From NCBI GenBank assembly GCA_964386535.1, contig CAYLRY010000001.1:1-64000 (forward strand): a DNA stretch of 64,000 nt. The letters run 5' to 3'. This document shows positions 26,938 through 35,854 of this stretch, in pieces; positions within the stretch are counted from its first letter, which is position 1, and every line of letters starts with the position of its first letter. The position numbers and the translations under genes were made by a program. The notes beneath the pieces were generated by a model. It made no database searches, was not told the DNA's origin, and saw nothing but the letters and a program-made list of their open reading frames with translations. Source of the stretch: CAYLRY01 sp964386535. Its GTDB lineage: Bacteria > Chloroflexota > Dehalococcoidia > Dehalococcoidales > UBA3254.

Positions 26938-27398
26938 TTGCCACCTCCTTACTGTATATTTTACCTCTTAATCAGGGCCTGATAAACAATCATGAATCAT
27001 TAATTTTAAATTAAGGCTAATATTTTGGTTACTAATAATAGAGCATATCTTTAAAAAACGCAATACGTTTTGACATTAATAATCTGCCTGGTTTCATGAT
27101 AACCAATTCTCTGTAATTACACCGAACCTGTGCCATAAACTTCGCGCCTGCTTAAAATTATGTAGCGGTGGTTTTTGTTCTACAATCTGCCTTGCATTAC
27201 GTATACGAAACCATTATAATAGGTTCCAACTTGTTAGGGATCCGGCTTTGAAGACTGGTTATTAAGCTACGCCTATTATGGTTGAAAATTAACCGGGGCA
27301 GGGACCAATAACATTCCGGAAAGGAAAATTCTATCAAAGACACATCTACCCGGGAAAAAAAAGCTCGCTCTTTTGCATTAACCACCTTACCGCTCTAC
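26938..27398 (+). other. Intergenic region upstream of an MFS gene
   Basis: This gap separates the divergent kinase-like and MFS genes. It contains a near-ideal plus-strand promoter (listed separately). An open frame without a standard start codon occupies 27312-27398 and continues into the MFS gene. No other gene was seen. Confidence 0.5.
27192..27220 (+). promoter_or_regulatory. Predicted promoter for the MFS gene
   Basis: TTGCAT at 27192-27197, a 17-bp spacer and a perfect TATAAT at 27215-27220. The expected start of transcription near 27227 leaves a leader of roughly 100 to 170 nt, depending on the true start codon. Confidence 0.6.
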
Positions 27399-28547
27399 GT
27401 GTTTGCCCATTTTTCGCATCATCTTTTGACAGCCCTGCCCATACCATTACTGGTCTATATCAGGGATGATTTCAAACTGGATGCCACTCAGGCTGCTCTG
27501 GTTACCTCGGTTTTTTCCATGACCTACGGCATCGGTCAATTACCAGCCGGCTGGCTGGCTGATCATTTGGGGAGAAAAATTCTGCTGGCCGTGGGTATTT
27601 TAGGGGTGGCTCTGGTCGGTATACTGGTAGGTATTTCTCCCACCTATGCCCTGCTGCTGGTGTTCCTGGGACTTATGGGACTGGCAGGTGGAGGGTACCA
27701 TCCTGCTTCTACGCCCATGATTTCAGCCTCTGTTGAACCCAAAAAACGGGGGCGGATACTGGGTATCCATGGCGTTGGGGGAAGCGCCAGCTATTTTCTG
27801 GCGCCTATTATTGCGGCTGCCATCGCGGCTGCCTGGGGATGGAGGGCCTCATTCATATATCTGGCCATCCCGACTGCCGTGTTCGGCATCATTTTCTTCT
27901 GGCTGTTAAGAAGACAAAGCGCCGGTAACCGCACTCAATCAGCAAGCGCCAGCCAGGCAACTCATGAGGAAGAGACAATTGCGCAGGGACGCTGGCGGCG
28001 GTTAATTGCCTTCATGGCGCTGGTCATCATAGGTGGAGGCGTAGCCGGAGCCATGGGGCCTTTCCTGGCTTTGTATTATGTGGATGGATTCGGACTCAGT
28101 AAAGCCACTGCCGCCACTCTTCCAGCTATTGCTAATTCCGCCGGCCTGTGGGCCAGTATAGTGGGAGGTTACCTGTCTGACAGGGTAGGCAGGACGCCCA
28201 TAATCGTTGGCACTTTCCTTCTGGGTGGAGTCATGATTTTTCTCTATGGAGTGGTGCCCTGGGGTCTGGGTTTCTGCGCCCTGTTAGCCTTTTCCGGCAT
28301 AAATATGTATCTGAGAATGCCGGTCTCAGAGACCTTTATTATTGGACTGACCACCCCCAAACACCGTTCTACTATTTATGGTATTTACTACTTTGCCAAT
28401 ATGGAAACCGGCGCTATACTGGCGCCTATTTTGGGGAGTTATCTGGTAGATACCTACGGGTATGAAAGCGCATTTAAGATAGCCGGCGCCATCGTAATAG
28501 GGATCGCTCTGGTATGTGCCGCATTCCTTTGGCGCAACCGGGACTAA
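27399..28547 (+). CDS. Major facilitator superfamily transporter; start uncertain
   Basis: A 382-residue MFS of the FSR/YcaD-like type, with motif A GWLADHLGRKILL after helix 2 and a related GYLSDRVGRTPII after helix 8, so both halves are complete. GTG 27399 is the first conventional start but has no Shine-Dalgarno and lies inside helix 1. The frame stays open upstream to 27312 and would encode IKDTSTREKKARSFALTTL, a normal MFS N-terminus. An AAGGAAAA site precedes an ATC at 27333. A non-standard start or a sequence error is therefore likely. The stop overlaps the stop of the convergent gene by 3 bp. Substrate unknown. Confidence 0.85.
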   Translation: MFAHFSHHLLTALPIPLLVYIRDDFKLDATQAALVTSVFSMTYGIGQLPAGWLADHLGRKILLAVGILGVALVGILVGISPTYALLLVFLGLMGLAGGGYHPASTPMISASVEPKKRGRILGIHGVGGSASYFLAPIIAAAIAAAWGWRASFIYLAIPTAVFGIIFFWLLRRQSAGNRTQSASASQATHEEETIAQGRWRRLIAFMALVIIGGGVAGAMGPFLALYYVDGFGLSKATAATLPAIANSAGLWASIVGGYLSDRVGRTPIIVGTFLLGGVMIFLYGVVPWGLGFCALLAFSGINMYLRMPVSETFIIGLTTPKHRSTIYGIYYFANMETGAILAPILGSYLVDTYGYESAFKIAGAIVIGIALVCAAFLWRNRD

Positions 28548-29203
28548 TTTACCGGCCGGCTGGGCGGCTGTCTTCCGCTGGCAAAGGCCTTACCTTCCCG
28601 GATGGTGATATATTCCATATCCTTAAGTGCTTCCAGCAGCATTTCTGTAAAAACAGGCGTCAACGGAGGTGAGATGCCTTCCCTCTCAAATTCAGTAAAT
28701 TTGCTTAAAATGTTACCGGCGGCAATACCGGGTTCGGCCTCTATTTTCTCCAGGATAGAGATAGCTCTGCGGTAAAAAGGAAGGCAGTATTCGCTATCGC
28801 TTAAATCTACGGGTTCTACTGAAAAATGCGCCAGGGTCCGGTTATCACTGCAGGCAAAATGGGCGCCGCGAGCTTTACTTATGCCTGAGGCCAGGGGCAA
28901 GACTCCACCTGTTTTTTTCAGCATGGCTTCCGAAGGGGTTTTCCTCGGAATGAACCCTTTGCCGCTGGGATCGCGCATATCCAGACCGCGATAGCGGAAA
29001 GGGACATTCTCAGAATACTTATGTCCCAGTAAGTGAACCCCGTACACTACCGGCATCATGGGAAGGATCATGTTGGGGCAAATTCTACCCGTAAAATGCA
29101 CTCCATCATAGTAGATTTCTTCACCGATTTTGTATTCAAAATGGCACGGAAACATTTCCTCATCCCCCTCAAACCGCATCAGCTTGCATCTCACTTTATA
29201 CAT
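28544..29203 (-). CDS. Conserved hypothetical protein, TIGR04076-like N-terminal region
   Basis: A 219-residue soluble protein. The first 75 residues (YKVRCKLMRFEG, then KIGEEIYYDG and GRICPNMILPMMPVVYGVHLLG) recall the small TIGR04076 family, whose members hold a conserved Cys-Pro in such a position; this is a resemblance by eye. The remaining 140 residues are unrelated to that family: a segment ending FIPRKTPSEAMLKKTGGVLP and a helical C-terminus. Function is unknown. The ATG follows AAGGAGTAT. It is convergent with the MFS gene, with stop codons overlapping by 3 bp. Confidence 0.6.
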   Translation of the reverse strand: MYKVRCKLMRFEGDEEMFPCHFEYKIGEEIYYDGVHFTGRICPNMILPMMPVVYGVHLLGHKYSENVPFRYRGLDMRDPSGKGFIPRKTPSEAMLKKTGGVLPLASGISKARGAHFACSDNRTLAHFSVEPVDLSDSEYCLPFYRRAISILEKIEAEPGIAAGNILSKFTEFEREGISPPLTPVFTEMLLEALKDMEYITIREGKAFASGRQPPSRPVN

Positions 29204-29525
29204 CCTGTAATACTCCTTAAAATCTTTATCCGTTTATTAAGAAATGAGATTTTACTAATATTCCGGTTTCCCTTAATTATTACCAGCATTTGGGCCCCGG
29301 CCCTATGGCAACAGCTACAACCATCATATCCTTTATAAACTGGAACTTACCGGATCGCTCTCATGGCGAATATTTTAACATGCCGGATGGTAAACCGCTA
29401 CGCTTTTGTAATGGAGAATATATATTTAACCGGGACATCCTTATTAAAATATTGATTTTACTTATTGATTTAGCTAAAATTAGTCTGTATTACATTGAAT
29501 TTATTTAAACAAGTGAAGGACGCGG
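29204..29525. other. AT-rich intergenic region without a recognised feature
   Basis: This gap lies between a divergent hypothetical gene and the large lipoprotein gene. Short open frames here lack ribosome sites and show no coding bias. The plus-strand promoter of the downstream gene is probably in the AT-rich 29440-29510 part, but no clear boxes stand out. Confidence 0.4.
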
Positions 29526-31979
29526 ATGAAGAAACTTATACTAACTGTTTTGACAGTTATATTGATTTTATTAGTGACCGGCTGTCCGGCGGCTGAGCCG
29601 GCGGCAACTACAACCTCACCTGGATCAACTACCCCTGTTGCTTCAATTACGGTACCGGCGATTACATCTCCCGCACAGACCGGGGGATCGCTGCAACAGC
29701 GTCTCGATGTTTTAATACAGAGCCTGGAGCAACAGCGCCAGGCATTACATGTACCCGGTATGGCGCTGGCGGTTGTCCAGGATGATAAAATTATTCTCTC
29801 TCATGGTTTTGGTTTATCTGATATAGAAAAAATGACTCCGGTCACTCCGCAGACTGTATTCGCCATCGGATCGGCAACTAAAGCTTTTACATCCACCCTG
29901 GTAGGAATGATGGTGGATGAAGGAAAGATGAAGTGGGACGATCCCATCACAAAGTATCTTCCATATTTTAAATTGAAGATACAGGGCGGCGGCCCGGATG
30001 ACCAGGTTACCCTGGAAGATGTGATGAGCCACCGCACCGGTTTTCCACGTATGGGCATCCTTTCCGCCAGCGGCAGGATTCCGATGGAAGAGGTGCTGCG
30101 GGATGCTACTGCTGCTGAGGCTTATGCAGACTTCCGGGCCAGGTTTTACTACAATAATGAGATCTATATGTCAGCAGGAGCGGCGGCTGCCAGAGCAGCA
30201 GGTTCTGATTGGGAAACGCTGGTAAAGAAACGCATTTTTAAACCTCTGGGAATGGATGATACCACGGCATCTTATGAGGCAGTTAAGAATGACCCCAGAT
30301 TGTCATCCGGGTATCTATGGAATGAAGATACCGGTGTATATAAATTGCTTCCCCTGCGTAATGTGGATAATATCGGCCCGGCGGGGGCTATTAATTCCAA
30401 TGTGCTGGACATGGCAGAATGGCTTCGTTTGTTATTAGGTAAGGGGCAATACCAGGGCCAAAGATTGATAAGTGAAGAAAATCTCCAGCAAACCTGGAAG
30501 CCTTATACTACGATTACAACCGGAATCGATTACGGGCTGGGTTGGATGCTGCGCGAATGGCAAGGTCAAACTGTGGTGGAACACGGGGGCAATGTAGACG
30601 GTTTTTCCGCAGAGGTGGCACTGCTCCCTCAATCACATCTGGGTTTTGTTCTTCTCACCAATGCTACCGCCAGTGCACTGCCGGCTCTGTCTCTCAATAT
30701 AGTCTGGGAGGCTCTATTGGGAGAATGGCAGGGCAGTGATCCCAGTATGCAGGTAAAAGAATTCGAGCCTTATACAGGTAAATATACAGCCAACTTCGGT
30801 ACGTTTAAAAATGCTGTCTTTACTGTGCTGGTACAGAATAACCGCCTGGCAATAGATGTTCCTGGACAAATGGTATATGAGCTGAAAACCCCGGACAAGA
30901 ATGGCAAATGGTTTTTTACGGTTAGCGACCAGATCGCCGTTTCTTTCGACCGCGAAGCGACAGGAAAAGTCACAGGCATGAAAATGTATCAATCAGGAAT
31001 GGTATTTGAATTACCCAGAGAGGGCTATGAAATTCAACCTGAAATCCCCTTAAGTGAATTATATAAATACCTGGGTGCATATCAATCAGAGCAACTAAAA
31101 ATGACGGTAGATGTACGGGTGCAGAACAACCGCCTGGCAGTGGATATTCCAGGGCAGATGGTTTATGAGCTTATGCCGCCAGATCCTGAGGGAAAATGGA
31201 CGTTCAGGGTCACCAGCGCCATCAGTGTGAGTTTCGGCCAGAATTCTGCCGGGCAGATTGATTCCATGACCATGTATCAGTCCGGCATGAAGTTTTTATT
31301 CACCCGCATTGAAGGAACACAGTTACCCACAGTTGAAGAAGTCCTAAAGCTACGAAATAGCACAGCTCAATTGTCAGCTCTGAAAGATATAATGCCGTTT
31401 CAGGTTGAGGGTACCATTTACATCGCCCAGTCCGGGGTTACCGGCAGTTTTTCTTTATATGTGGCAGATAAGGGCCGATACCGGATTGATGAAGATTATG
31501 GTAAATACGGCTCCGCTTCCACAGTGATCAATGGCGACCGCGCCTGGGTCAAATCCAGTTTTGCTCCTTTTAACGAACTGTACGGTAAGCTGCTTGAACA
31601 GGCTAAACACGGTCATCCCTCTGTATTTTTGGGAGACTGGCGGGAATATTATAAATCTATTGAAGTGGTCAGGATAGATACCCTGAAAGGGAAAAAAGTC
31701 TACGTTATACGGCTGGAACATGCAGTTCTACCTGCCATGACCGTTTATATGGATGCGGTGACGGGAGATATACTAAGGTCAGAAACAAAAACGGTGCATG
31801 AAGGCGGTATATCTATTGATGTAACCACGCTCTATGAAGATTTCAGGGAGGTTGAAGGCCTGCGCCTGGCTTTCAAGGAGACCTCCAGCAATGAAGAAAG
31901 CGGGCGGGTAATTACGGTTTATCAGAGGGTTAAAACCGGGATTAGCCTGGATGATGAATTGTTTACACTCACGCCTTAG
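29526..31979 (+). CDS. Beta-lactamase-like serine hydrolase lipoprotein with duplicated C-terminal modules
   Basis: An 817-residue secreted enzyme. The signal peptide ends LLVTGC (lipobox), followed by a Thr/Pro/Ser linker to about residue 52. The class C beta-lactamase/penicillin-binding domain (about 58-395) has the triad motifs S116-A-T-K119, Y209-N-N211 and H353-G-G. Then come two tandem repeats of about 95 residues (about 408-505 and 507-600) that share VQNNRLA.D.PGQMVYEL and the ending MYQSGM. The last 215 residues resemble a LolA/outer-membrane lipoprotein-sorting type fold, with tracts such as YVADKGRYRIDEDYGK. Family members act as D-Ala peptidases or esterases on the cell surface. 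The substrate here is unknown; resistance should not be assumed. Confidence 0.88.
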   Translation: MKKLILTVLTVILILLVTGCPAAEPAATTTSPGSTTPVASITVPAITSPAQTGGSLQQRLDVLIQSLEQQRQALHVPGMALAVVQDDKIILSHGFGLSDIEKMTPVTPQTVFAIGSATKAFTSTLVGMMVDEGKMKWDDPITKYLPYFKLKIQGGGPDDQVTLEDVMSHRTGFPRMGILSASGRIPMEEVLRDATAAEAYADFRARFYYNNEIYMSAGAAAARAAGSDWETLVKKRIFKPLGMDDTTASYEAVKNDPRLSSGYLWNEDTGVYKLLPLRNVDNIGPAGAINSNVLDMAEWLRLLLGKGQYQGQRLISEENLQQTWKPYTTITTGIDYGLGWMLREWQGQTVVEHGGNVDGFSAEVALLPQSHLGFVLLTNATASALPALSLNIVWEALLGEWQGSDPSMQVKEFEPYTGKYTANFGTFKNAVFTVLVQNNRLAIDVPGQMVYELKTPDKNGKWFFTVSDQIAVSFDREATGKVTGMKMYQSGMVFELPREGYEIQPEIPLSELYKYLGAYQSEQLKMTVDVRVQNNRLAVDIPGQMVYELMPPDPEGKWTFRVTSAISVSFGQNSAGQIDSMTMYQSGMKFLFTRIEGTQLPTVEEVLKLRNSTAQLSALKDIMPFQVEGTIYIAQSGVTGSFSLYVADKGRYRIDEDYGKYGSASTVINGDRAWVKSSFAPFNELYGKLLEQAKHGHPSVFLGDWREYYKSIEVVRIDTLKGKKVYVIRLEHAVLPAMTVYMDAVTGDILRSETKTVHEGGISIDVTTLYEDFREVEGLRLAFKETSSNEESGRVITVYQRVKTGISLDDELFTLTP

Positions 31980-32031
31980 GTTTCACCTTTTTGATGGATC
32001 ACTATTCAAATATGAATGGTATAAACCGTAT

Positions 32032-32069
32032 ATATAGAAGAGAGCGTGGAATACCGCTCTCTTCTATAT
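32032..32069 (+). terminator. Terminator-like hairpin after the serine hydrolase gene
   Basis: Perfect 15-bp arms (ATATAGAAGAGAGCG / CGCTCTCTTCTATAT) with an 8-nt loop. The T tract after it is weak (ATATCTGCTTTC). It separates the hydrolase gene from the ArsR operon. Confidence 0.6.
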
Positions 32070-32186
32070 CTGCTTTCTAATTCCTCTTTTGTCTTACTTT
32101 TAAGCAAGCGATTTGACAAACAGCGTCTTTTGGTCTTATTATGAAAATATAAAATATACATATATTTATATATATGGAGATTTGTA

Positions 32187-32552
32187 ATGATTTCCGAAGA
32201 CGAAATAGAGCTCTTTAAATTAAAAGCTGAAATAAGCAAAACCTTCTCTGATCCCAAAAGGTTGATGATAATAAATGAACTGCGTCATGGAGAAAAACAG
32301 GTGGGTGAACTGGCTCAGGCCCTGGAGATCTCCCAGGCGGAAATATCCCGTCAACTGGCCCTTCTGCGCAGCAAGGGCATAGTGACTCCCCGCAGAGAGG
32401 GTACCAGCGTATTTTACAGTCTGGCTGACCTGAAAATAATCGAAGCCTGTGATCTGGTCCATGAAGTATTAGTCAACCGGCTGGCAAAAAGCCGTGAATT
32501 TGCTGAAAAGATGGTAAATATTACTCATTTCAGGAGTAAGGGAATAAAGTAA
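32187..32552 (+). CDS. ArsR-family transcriptional regulator
   Basis: A 121-residue winged-helix repressor. The HTH runs from about 25 to 90: KTFSDPKRLMIINEL, then VGELAQALEISQAEISRQLALLRSKGIV as the recognition region, then the wing REGTSVFYSL. It lacks the ELCVCDL metal motif of ArsR/CadC sensors and has a single Cys (EACDL), so it probably senses something other than a soft metal. A TATGGAGATTTG site precedes the ATG, in a very AT-rich promoter region (TATACATATATTTATATAT). It is 48 bp upstream of the FAD/CCG oxidoreductase and most likely controls that gene and itself. Confidence 0.88.
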   Translation: MISEDEIELFKLKAEISKTFSDPKRLMIINELRHGEKQVGELAQALEISQAEISRQLALLRSKGIVTPRREGTSVFYSLADLKIIEACDLVHEVLVNRLAKSREFAEKMVNITHFRSKGIK

Positions 32553-32600
32553 ACAGCCTGTCAGGGGATAATGCAGCCGCCATGGGCCAAGGAGTGGAAG

Positions 32601-35600
32601 ATGAGCGAGATTAATAAGAATCAGAAAGCGTATCTGGATCAAGTTTTTGGGAGCAGGGTGTCATTCAGGAAGACGGAAAGAATACTTTACGGACATGACA
32701 TTGCGGCTATTCCCAGCCTGATAAAGCCGCTGGTGGGTGATACTGTTCCTGGAGCGGTAGTTCAACCTGCTTCAGAGGAGGAACTGGTCAATCTGGTTCG
32801 CTGGGCAGCAGACAACAGGGTTCCTCTAGTTCCCAGGGGAAAATCTACTTCGGGCTACGGAGGAGTGCTGCCGGTGCGAGGGGGTATAGTGGTGGACTTT
32901 TACCGGATGAATAAAGTCCTTAAGATTGACCCGCAATTATTAACTGTTACTGTGCAGGCCGGGGTAGTCTGGAAGGGACTGGATGACTATCTTGGAAAGC
33001 AGGGGTTGACTCTGAAACTGTATCCCTCCAGCTATCCGGCGGCAACGGCCGGCGGATGGTTAGCCCAGGGAGGAGCCGGTATCGGTTCCTTTGAATCCGG
33101 CTGGTTCAGAGATAATGTGATGAGCGCCCGTGTGGTACTGCCAAACGGCCTGGTCCGCGAGTTTGATAGAGAAGACCTGGACCTGATCAGTGAAGCAGGA
33201 GGCATTACGGGATTAATAAGTGAGATTACCTTACGCATTCAACCCCGGGAAGATCTGGAAATAGCGGCGATAGGGAACCGGGACGCAGACGGTCTCCAGC
33301 AACTACTACAGTTTATTTCTGCGGAAAAACTACCCGTCTGGTCAGTGCTTTTTATTAACCCGCGTATGGCGCAGCTAAAGAATAAAGTACCTTTAATGGA
33401 ACATCAGGGGCGCCCTGTGGAGGAGCGGGTACTGCTTCCGGAATTATACATTACCGTTATGGCTTTCCGCCGCAAAGACCTCTCAATTATAACTGAGAGA
33501 CTCCCGTCCATACTGCAAAAATCAGGAGCAGAGAAGCTGTCTGACCACATTGCCAGGCATGAATGGGAGAACCGTTTTAAGATTATGGCTGTAAAACGAC
33601 TGGGACCCAGCCTGGTGCCGGCTGAAGTGGTGATACCCCTGAGCAGTCTGGGCAGGGTGATGAATGAAATTGAAAGCAAAGTTAAGCAACCCCTGGTCAA
33701 AGAAGGGATTGTAGTACAAAGGCCAGGTAGTCAAGAACCGGAAGTGGTCATTCTGGGGCTGATACCCAGTGACCAGCGAAAATTTAAGTATAATTTTGTT
33801 TTTGCCCTTTCCGTAACCATCACCAAAATAGCCGAAAGGTTCGGCGGCCGGCCATATTCTACGGGCATGTATTATACAGGGAAAGCCCCTTATGTACTGG
33901 GCAGAGAAAGATATAACCGGCTCCAGGCATTTAAGAAAGAAATAGATCCCCACGGCATACTGAATCCCGGAAAGGTCATAGGCGGCGCCCTTTTAAGCGG
34001 GTTTATGAAGATGGCCGAAAAATTGGAACCGCTGCTACGGCCTCCGGGCAACCGTGTAACGACTCTGATCGGTGAGAGACCGCGTAAAACCAGACGCCAT
34101 GTACCGCCTGATGTGGCCTGGTATGCCTATAGTTGCTCTCAATGCGGCTATTGTATTGATGAATGCGACCAGTTTTATGGGCGGGGCTGGGAGAGCCAGA
34201 GTCCCCGGGGTAAGTGGTACTGGCTGCGGGAGTACCTGGAAGGACGTGAAGAGTTCGACCAGTTCATGGTAGATACTATGGTAGCCTGTACTACATGCGA
34301 ATACTGCAACCACCGTTGTTCTGTATCTCTGCCCATAGAGTCCTCCTGGATGAAACTGCGGGGAGAGTTGATACAGGAAGAAAAGAAGATGACTTTTCCG
34401 CCCTTTGAGATCATGGCAGCCGCCCTGCGTAAGGAAGGAGATATCTGGGCGGGTTACCGGAAAGACCGGACAAGCTGGTTCCCTGCTGATTTGAAAGAAA
34501 AACACGGTCCGGAGCATAAGGCCAGGAACGTGTATTTTGCCGGCTGTACGGCCAGTTACGTAGAGCAGGATATCGGTATGGCCAGTGTCAGATTACTGGA
34601 TGAGGCTGGAGTGGACTTTACTTATCTGGGCGAGAAGGAAAACTGCTGCGGAACACCCATGCTGGTATCCGGCAAGTGGGATGTTTTTGCAGAAACTGTA
34701 AAGAAAAATATACAGGCAGTTAAGGAGTGCGGCGCGGACCTGGTAATAACCTCCTGCCCGGCGTGTGATATGATGTGGCGGCAGGTTTATCCGAAATGGG
34801 CGAAAAAACTGGGCATTGAATTTGACATAAAGACAAGACATTACAGCGAAATTGTGGCGGAGAAAATCGCCTCCGGCGAGTTCAAATTTCCGTCCGGAGG
34901 TGAACCACTCTGTACCGTAACCTGGCACGACTCCTGTCATATAGGGAGAGCTACAGGGGTTTATGAACCTCCCCGTAAGATGATTGAAGCTATACCGGGC
35001 GTAAAACTGGTTGAAATGGAGCATAACCGGGAGGAGGCCCACTGCTGCGGCAGCGTATTAACCCTGATCAAAGAGCCTTCTGTGGCTGCAGAAATCGGGA
35101 AAGTCAGACTGGATGAAGCCGCTGCTTCCGGGGCCCAAAAGGTCCTGGCCCTGTGTCCCTGTTGTGAGTTCCAGTTGCGCGTCAGCGCTGACAAGAAACA
35201 GATTCCTATCGAAGTAGTGGATCTGGCCCGTTATGCCGCCTCCAGGCTTGGCTATAAATTTCCAGACCCGAATCCTGAAGTTCAACGTCAGTGGGCAGTC
35301 TTTGAAGCTATGATCAAATTGATGACGCCGGAAGGTTTTGCCGGGCTGATGGGCACCATGTGGCCGGAAATGATCAAGAGTATGCCTTTTGGTATGGGAG
35401 CTGTAATGAAGGCTATGGGCAAAGTCCCGGGAGCGCTCAACTTGATGAAGCCTCTATTCCCGGTTTTATTCCCGAAGTTACTGCCCTTAATGATGCCGAA
35501 ATTGATGCCGGTAATGCTGAAAAAGGTAGGGGAAATGGTCCCTATGCCTGAATATATGGCCGAGCAAATGCCTGAGTTGATGCCCAAAGTCATGGATAAT

Positions 35601-35699
35601 CTGATGCCGCATATGATAGGTCCCATGGTGCCGCTGGTGAGCCAGCCGATGATTGACTACCTGAGAGGAAAAACCAAAACTCCAGAAAAGAAGGTTTAA
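32601..35699 (+). CDS. FAD-linked oxidase / Fe-S / heterodisulfide-reductase-like (CCG) fusion with Met-Pro-rich tail
   Basis: A 1032-residue enzyme. ATG 32601 follows AAGGAGTGG; an earlier in-frame start at 32571 is less likely. Order: FAD-binding PCMH domain (about 40-220, with PLVPRGKSTSGYGG); FAD-linked oxidase C-terminal domain (to about 470, ending HGILNPGK); a ferredoxin-type pair of clusters (CSQCGYCIDEC from about 512, and CTTCEYCNHRC); and two CCG cysteine-rich domains (FAGCTASY...ENCCGTPM and HDSCHIGRATG...AHCCGS), as in HdrB/GlpC/LldE. The last 130 residues are a Met/Pro-rich helical tail (see finding). This is GlcD fused to a GlpC/HdrD-like unit, so it probably oxidises a hydroxy acid and passes electrons to a membrane or disulfide acceptor. 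Confidence 0.9.
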   Translation: MSEINKNQKAYLDQVFGSRVSFRKTERILYGHDIAAIPSLIKPLVGDTVPGAVVQPASEEELVNLVRWAADNRVPLVPRGKSTSGYGGVLPVRGGIVVDFYRMNKVLKIDPQLLTVTVQAGVVWKGLDDYLGKQGLTLKLYPSSYPAATAGGWLAQGGAGIGSFESGWFRDNVMSARVVLPNGLVREFDREDLDLISEAGGITGLISEITLRIQPREDLEIAAIGNRDADGLQQLLQFISAEKLPVWSVLFINPRMAQLKNKVPLMEHQGRPVEERVLLPELYITVMAFRRKDLSIITERLPSILQKSGAEKLSDHIARHEWENRFKIMAVKRLGPSLVPAEVVIPLSSLGRVMNEIESKVKQPLVKEGIVVQRPGSQEPEVVILGLIPSDQRKFKYNFVFALSVTITKIAERFGGRPYSTGMYYTGKAPYVLGRERYNRLQAFKKEIDPHGILNPGKVIGGALLSGFMKMAEKLEPLLRPPGNRVTTLIGERPRKTRRHVPPDVAWYAYSCSQCGYCIDECDQFYGRGWESQSPRGKWYWLREYLEGREEFDQFMVDTMVACTTCEYCNHRCSVSLPIESSWMKLRGELIQEEKKMTFPPFEIMAAALRKEGDIWAGYRKDRTSWFPADLKEKHGPEHKARNVYFAGCTASYVEQDIGMASVRLLDEAGVDFTYLGEKENCCGTPMLVSGKWDVFAETVKKNIQAVKECGADLVITSCPACDMMWRQVYPKWAKKLGIEFDIKTRHYSEIVAEKIASGEFKFPSGGEPLCTVTWHDSCHIGRATGVYEPPRKMIEAIPGVKLVEMEHNREEAHCCGSVLTLIKEPSVAAEIGKVRLDEAAASGAQKVLALCPCCEFQLRVSADKKQIPIEVVDLARYAASRLGYKFPDPNPEVQRQWAVFEAMIKLMTPEGFAGLMGTMWPEMIKSMPFGMGAVMKAMGKVPGALNLMKPLFPVLFPKLLPLMMPKLMPVMLKKVGEMVPMPEYMAEQMPELMPKVMDNLMPHMIGPMVPLVSQPMIDYLRGKTKTPEKKV

Positions 35700-35702
35700 T
35701 CT

Positions 35703-35757
35703 CCAGCCAGCCAGAAACTGTTTACAGTTTCTGGCTGGCTGGATCTGACATTTTTTT
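35703..35757 (+). terminator. Rho-independent terminator of the ArsR-oxidoreductase operon
   Basis: A perfect 18-bp stem (arms 35703-35720 and 35725-35742) with the loop TTTA. It lies directly after the stop codon and is followed by ATCTGACA and a run of seven T at 35751-35757. Confidence 0.9.
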
Positions 35758-35854
35758 GCTTCAAAATGAAAAACCGGTGTATAATTGGCTGACCAATCAA
35801 ACTGGTTATTGATATTGTAAAAACCTAAACCAGTCCCATTGGTAATGGAGAATA

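Noticed and set aside
29290..29508. Plus-strand open frame of 72 codons before the serine hydrolase gene
   Set aside because: No Shine-Dalgarno, no known motif and an AT-rich promoter-like composition.
29526..31979. Antibiotic-resistance beta-lactamase
   Set aside because: SxxK, YxN and HxG motifs are shared by many esterases and peptidases of the family. The multi-domain layout does not match resistance enzymes.
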